This document shows, in pieces, positions 22,187 through 26,515 of a stretch of 26,515 nucleotides of DNA. A program made the translations under genes and the position numbers. Each line of letters opens with the position of its first letter. Positions within the stretch are counted from its first letter, which is position 1. The stretch covers positions 55,148 through 81,662 of the forward strand of contig MPNW01000248.1 of NCBI GenBank assembly GCA_011800805.1. The letters are read 5' to 3'. The DNA is from Hirudo medicinalis (lineage: Eukaryota; Annelida; Clitellata; Hirudinida; Hirudinidae). The notes beneath the pieces were generated by a model. It ran no database searches. It saw only the letters and a list, made by a program, of their open reading frames with translations, and had not been told where the DNA came from.

Positions 22187-23147
22187 GAGTAGATTTTTCT
22201 AATAATATGCTCTTTTATTAATATATGATCAAAACTATGCACCTTGTTTCCTATACATTAAATTATGTATCATAAATGAATGAATGTTCTGGTAGACTGT
22301 TGGACATGAATGTAAATGTAATACATCCCCAATAATGAGTCCTAGCTGTGTGAGTCCTACCATGTCCTCTGGAACAAAAATTACTGAAAGACTTTCTTAT
22401 TTGCCAGGAAACACAGCACACAATGCCCATCGCTTTTGGGATGAATTTGTCCATTAGATGCTCAGATGTATGCATGTACTCATCCACATCTACAGAAGTA
22501 ACACCACCAACATTCAAATCATCCTATAAACCACTTCTACTGCCTTTTTGAACACTTAAATATCATCTTGTTTTAATCTCGCAGACATTCTTTTCTTCTA
22601 CTTATTTCATTTGTTATAAAAGAATACTCATTTATTGTTATGCACAATTGGCCCCCATAAACAACTTATTGAATCCATGATGCTGGGCTGGTTGTAGGAC
22701 TACTACAATTAGATGTTGCCCATGAGATTGCCACCACAGAAGGGCAGAGGCAATATTCCAGCACCAAAAACTATCACCCTTGACCAGAACATGTAAGCAA
22801 ATTCTTCATTGCTTTGGTTGCCTCACTTATCATGTCTTAATATTACTAATGAGGTAACAGAGGCTTCAGTTGCACAAGCATTTCAACAGGGACGCTTCAG
22901 CTTTTCCAGAACAAACCCTCACAATTTGGAAGATGATTTTTTGCTTACAATTTAATAACAAATCAGTCCCTTCCAACCAAAGTTTGGGTTCTGTATTGAT
23001 CAAGAAAAAATAATTAAGACAAATACTTTTAACCTGCATCTTCTAATTCAACACATTCCACAAAATATTTGACAGTCAAAATCCTCAAAACAACTGAGAA
23101 ATCATCAATGATCAACTCAAATCATGTCAAAAAAGGTCATGTTCCTT
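22187..23147. other. Region downstream of eIF4A3
   Basis: Should contain the eIF4A3 3' untranslated region (minus strand). An 84-codon minus-strand frame at 22517-22263 (TSVDVDEYMHTSEHLMDKFI) has a protein-like composition but no recognised relative; an AATAAA lies downstream of it on the same strand, near 22215. Unsupported as a gene. Confidence 0.4.
22951..22956 (-). terminator. Candidate eIF4A3 polyadenylation signal
   Basis: ATTAAA on the minus strand, about 190 nt after the eIF4A3 stop codon. I saw no canonical AATAAA closer to the stop. Confidence 0.35.
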
Positions 23148-24596
23148 TTAAATAAGATCTTCAACTTTCATGGGCATCTCATCTATTTGGGTGCTGTAAT
23201 ATTGTTCAATGTCTCTTAAGATTCTGATATCATCGTTCTTGACAAAATTAATGGCAACACCCTTCCTCCCAAACCTTCCTGATCTTCCAATCCTACAATA
23301 ATAAAATTAATAAACATACCTGCCAATCTATGTTAATTGAAAAGCTGAAATAGTTACAAATTATAAATGATGCAAACCTGTGTATGTACAATTCTCTGTT
23401 GTTTGGGAGGTCATAGTTAATGACCAAAGCCACCTGCTGGACATCAATTCCTCTAGCCCAGATGTCAGTTGTAATCAGAACACGACTTGCTCCACTTCTA
23501 AACTCTTTCATAACTGCCTCCCTCTCTTTTTGAGGCATATCACCGTGCATATTAGATACTGTGAAGTTGTTTCCCCTCATCTTTTCAGTTAGCCATTCAA
23601 CCTTTCTTTTAGTGTTGCAAAATATCACCGCTTGAGTAATAGTCAAGGTGTCATACAAATCTGTCAATGTCTCAAATTTCCATTCTTCTCTCTCAACTGC
23701 AACAAAGTACTGCTTCAATCCTTCTAGAGTCAACTCGTCACGTTTTACCAAGATTCTAATAGGATCAGTCATAAATTTACTGGTCATTTCCAGAATCTCA
23801 TGTGGAAGAGTGGCAGAAATAAGAACAACCTGTGTCCCTGGTGGAAGGTATCTATAAACATCATATATCTGCTCCTTAAATCCTTTGTTCAACATCTCAT
23901 CAGCCTCATCAAGCACCAACATTTTGATTGCTCTTGTTCTTAGATTTCTCCTTCTAATCATGTCAAATACTCTTCCAGGAGTACCAGAAACAACATGTTG
24001 TCCATAATCGAGTTTTCTGATGTCTTCCCCAACATTTGTACCTCCAATGCATGAATGACACTGTATATTCATGTAATCTCCAAGTGCTAGCAACACTTTT
24101 TGAATTTGAGTGGCAAGTTCCCTGGTTGGTGAAAGTACTAGTGCTTGGGTCTCTCTTAGCTGTGTATCAATGTTCTGCAAAATGGAGATAGAAAAGGTTG
24201 CGGTTTTTCCTGTTCCGGATTGAGCCTGGGCAATAACATCTCTACCCTTTACAATTGGCTTGATGGCTCTTTGTTGAATTGCAGAAGGTTTTTCAAAGCC
24301 TGAACATTTTCACAAATATTTTAATATCCCAATACTGGCTTATTTATGTGTTGGTATTAGAATTGTTGGCAATCTATTAGCCTATTAAGAAGCTTTTAAA
24401 CTTATTCTATAGAAAAAGAAAACGTCCACACAGTTCATTAAAACTTTTATAGCTTACCGTAAGCATAGATTCCTCTGAGAAGATCCTCTCTCAAACCCAT
24501 TGAATCGAACGTGGGAAGTGCATCGACCTCCTCGGAAGTCTCAAATTCAACATTTCGTAAATCCTCCAGCATGCCCGACTTACGCTTTGAAGCCAT
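23148..24596 (-). CDS. EIF4A3: Eukaryotic initiation factor 4A-III, DEAD-box RNA helicase
   Basis: Three coding exons: 24596-24458, 24299-23378, 23292-23148 (stop TAA 23150-23148), total 401 aa. Introns are 158 and 85 nt; the donors are GTAAGC and GTTTGC. eIF4A3 is the RNA-clamping ATPase of the exon junction complex, with MAGOH, Y14 and CASC3, deposited upstream of splice junctions in the nucleus and important for mRNA export and nonsense-mediated decay. All helicase motifs are present: Q motif (FEKPSAIQQ, from 48), motif I AQSGTGKT (72-79), PTRELA (104-109), TPGR, DEAD (177-180), SAT (208-210), ARGID (328-332) and HRIGRSGR (353-360, split by the second intron at the Arg codon). The N-terminal [10 protein letters not shown] and C-terminal [11 protein letters not shown] distinguish eIF4A3 from eIF4A1/2. 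Full length and intact; the start is the first ATG and fits the family's length. Confidence 0.97.
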
Positions 24597-25411
24597 ATCT
24601 ATATCGACAAATAAGCGCAACAAATGTAAATCGCAGTATGGCTACCAACCAAAAATCAAAGAATAACGTCACTAAAAGCCTTCAGCATAATGTAAAAATT
24701 TAAAATAGCAAATATATTTGTTTTATTTTCTAAATAAAATTTTAAATTTTTGAATTAAAAAATTAAAATTAATGTTTTGGTTATTGACATTTGTAATAAA
24801 GTAGCATCAAGTAATGCGTGATTTCAAGAAACTAAGGTTGACATTTTTTATTATTTTACAACAATAAATGTTTCACAATTCTTTGTCCTAACATTGATAT
24901 ATAAAGTAGTCCATTATGCGAAACCTAATTTTTTGAAATGGACGTTAATTAACCACCACACCGAAACCTTGAGCGGCTATCTTGCAAACCTCGGTCTTAG
25001 CCACTATAAATAACTTGGTTAAACATAAATTAATTATCAAGTGGGAATCATTCAAAAGTTGATAAATTAAATGACTAAAGTGAGGTTTTGCCTGCAAATG
25101 CAACAATGTTGCTTCATCGGAAAAGGGTATTAAAAAATTTAAAGACACCCAAAAACCCAAAAACCAATTTAAAAAACGTTAGAACACAACCGATATTTTT
25201 CGTCAACGATGGGCTACTACCTATCGAATGTTGAATGAAACAGAATATGAGAAACTATATAGATAATGCTTTAAACTAAATTTGAGATGCTTAAGGATTA
25301 TGAAGTTCCAGGATTTTCAGACCGAGTCAGGCAGAGGCGTAGCGATAACCAAAGATAACATTTCAGAGTTTTATTAGAGTGGCATACGTTCAAACAGAAT
25401 TTCAAAACCAC
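24597..25411. other. Intergenic region upstream of eIF4A3
   Basis: Should contain the eIF4A3 promoter and leader, but there is no obvious TATA box. A 71-codon minus-strand frame at 25160-24945 ends IVAKTEVCKIAAQGFGVV; it looks protein-like but I recognise no family. Otherwise AT-rich with nothing seen. Confidence 0.4.
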
Positions 25412-25690
25412 TTAATATAGAGGGTAGCTTTCTCTGAAGAAAGGTTTGAGGGCGGAGTGAAACCCGGTTGGATCAGTGTTGGTAATCGAAGACCTATTCC
25501 AGATCTGCGGGCCACCAACGTCTATAAACCTGCCATCCAGTGTCACGTCGGACAGGTGATTTGACGAGAGCAACCATGGTTGCTGATCTGAGCCCGCGCC
25601 TACCAAGAATATGTGCGGTGGGGCTGAACAAAAATGAGTGAAGAGATTTTGTAGTCCATGTAGTCCATTTGGGCGAAATAATTGATAATT
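25412..25690 (-). mobile_element. LINE ORF2 C-terminal relic
   Basis: The minus-strand translation ends DGRFIDVGGPQIWNRSSITN, then TDPTGFHSALKPFFRESYPL. This resembles the C-terminal tail of CR1-like retrotransposon ORF2 proteins (RSFSVAGPRLWNSLP ... SLSSFKSLLKTHLF). An upstream GSDQQPWLL also fits the family's preceding block. The upstream reverse transcriptase is absent or shifted out of frame, so this is a 5'-truncated dead copy. Confidence 0.55.
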
Positions 25691-25772
25691 TAGCCTGCCC
25701 CTTAACATTTGGTATCCAATTTTGATAATTTGGTGCCCTCCACACCGGCTTAACATTATCAAGTGGAACAGC

Positions 25773-25907
25773 GCCGGATTTAGCCAGGTGGAGTGTGGTG
25801 GTGGGGCTTCCATAAACCTCTGCACTAGTCCCTATCCCGACAAACAAAGGGGTTTCTTTGATTGGTGGAGGCCCCTGTGCAGTGGCACATCTCGACCTAA
25901 ATCCGGC
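25773..25907. repeat. Short inverted repeat pair, possible tiny transposon remnant
   Basis: GCCGGATTTAG at 25773-25783 is repeated exactly in inverse orientation at 25897-25907, enclosing about 110 bp of GC-richer sequence. A CAGnG...CGGATTTAG start recalls hAT-type termini, but no target-site duplication was found and the arms are short. Confidence 0.4.
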
Positions 25908-25939
25908 CGGGGTTGGTTGCAACACTCGCAAGACTCCAT

Positions 25940-26515
25940 TTGAGAATTTTACTAAAGCTTAATTTGGTGCCAAGATATATGGGCTACAACAAATTTGATT
26001 TATTCCATAAATAAAAAGCTAGGCTACAAACTTTATAATTTTTGAAACCATCCCCTGTCTCCCCTAAATAGCCGGCGAATATATATCTATCCCCGAGGAC
26101 CGAAGTATGGACAAAGTTCCATTAAAGAGCTAGACATAGGCGTAAGCGCTGTTCTAATTTCACTAATTTAAAAAAATTTATTTTAATATTAAACGCCGGA
26201 TTCACACCACAGTTCCGTGTGCGTTCGAGTTTCCGGCCTCACGGAAGACCCTCCACGAGCTAGAATCAAGTTCCCTCGAGGTAATGATAGGACGGATTGG
26301 ATGACAATCTCAAACGTGATCTTAAGAAAATTTTGAAAATAGACGATTCCATGAAGTCCTTCACTGACTGCATTTATGGTGTAGGATTGCACATCCATCA
26401 TAATCACGTGCTGACCCTAACCCTATCAGCGATGACTTACCAGGCGCGCATCCTTTGTTTGTGGACATCCTCCTTTGTCCTGTCTGGCTATTTAAGAAGC
26501 TAAGTCAGGGCATTC
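25940..26515. other. Window end, no supported gene
   Basis: A GC-richer block at about 26190-26290 with local inverted repeats (TTCCGTG near 26212, CACGGAA near 26239; GCCGGA/TCCGGC) looks repeat-derived. No coding similarity recognised. Confidence 0.4.

Noticed and set aside
22263..22517. 84-codon minus-strand frame as a gene
   Set aside because: No recognised similarity, no splice context and no independent evidence of transcription; kept only as a remark in the region entry.
23380..23857. + strand frames of about 70 codons
   Set aside because: They are antisense shadows of eIF4A3 exon 2.
25494..25931. 145-codon minus-strand open frame
   Set aside because: It overlaps in another frame the segment whose LINE C-terminal similarity is readable, and its own translation resembles nothing. 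A GC-rich stretch gives long chance frames.
1..26515. CRISPR array, bacterial operon or prophage signals
   Set aside because: No regularly spaced direct repeats; the genes have introns and are clearly animal.

Overview
The window looks like nuclear DNA of an invertebrate animal: it is AT-rich, its genes have spliceosomal introns (about 60 nt to 2.4 kb), and old CR1-like LINE, Tc1/mariner, Tigger/pogo-like and tRNA-derived SINE copies lie between and inside genes. I cannot name the species. Three conserved protein-coding genes can be reconstructed exon by exon, by matching translations to what I know of the families; no alignment was run.

Layout: 1-2516 is gene-poor and carries a Tc1-like transposase relic (1742-2046). 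Choline dehydrogenase (CHDH-like, + strand) has two coding exons, 2517-3134 and 5049-6152. Its 1.9 kb intron holds a decayed CR1-like reverse transcriptase fragment and, directly abutting it, a 965-bp DNA transposon with 28-bp terminal inverted repeats (3863-4827). The strumpellin gene (WASHC5, - strand) follows tail to tail, with stop codons only about 230 bp apart. It runs from 20483 down to 6386 in 26 inferred coding exons (about 1154 aa, close to the human length). Its introns hold SINEs in both orientations, a 32-bp-arm inverted repeat, AT repeats, a LINE endonuclease relic and a second Tc1-like relic. Upstream of strumpellin are a CpG-richer stretch and an internally deleted Tigger/pogo-like transposase relic (21430-22186). 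The exon-junction-complex helicase eIF4A3 (- strand) has three coding exons between 24596 and 23148 (401 aa). The rest (24597-26515) is intergenic with a LINE C-terminal relic and small inverted repeats.

The three genes do not form a pathway: CHDH makes betaine aldehyde in mitochondria, strumpellin is a core part of the endosomal actin-nucleating WASH complex, and eIF4A3 marks spliced mRNAs.

The most unusual signal is in the splice sites. Half of the inferred donors (14 of 28 over the three genes) begin GTT rather than GTA/GTG, and four or five strumpellin acceptors end in AAG rather than CAG/TAG. One strumpellin intron is 63 nt, a multiple of three, and open in frame. I found no CRISPR array, operon, rRNA or convincing functional tRNA gene, and no clearly new multi-gene system.
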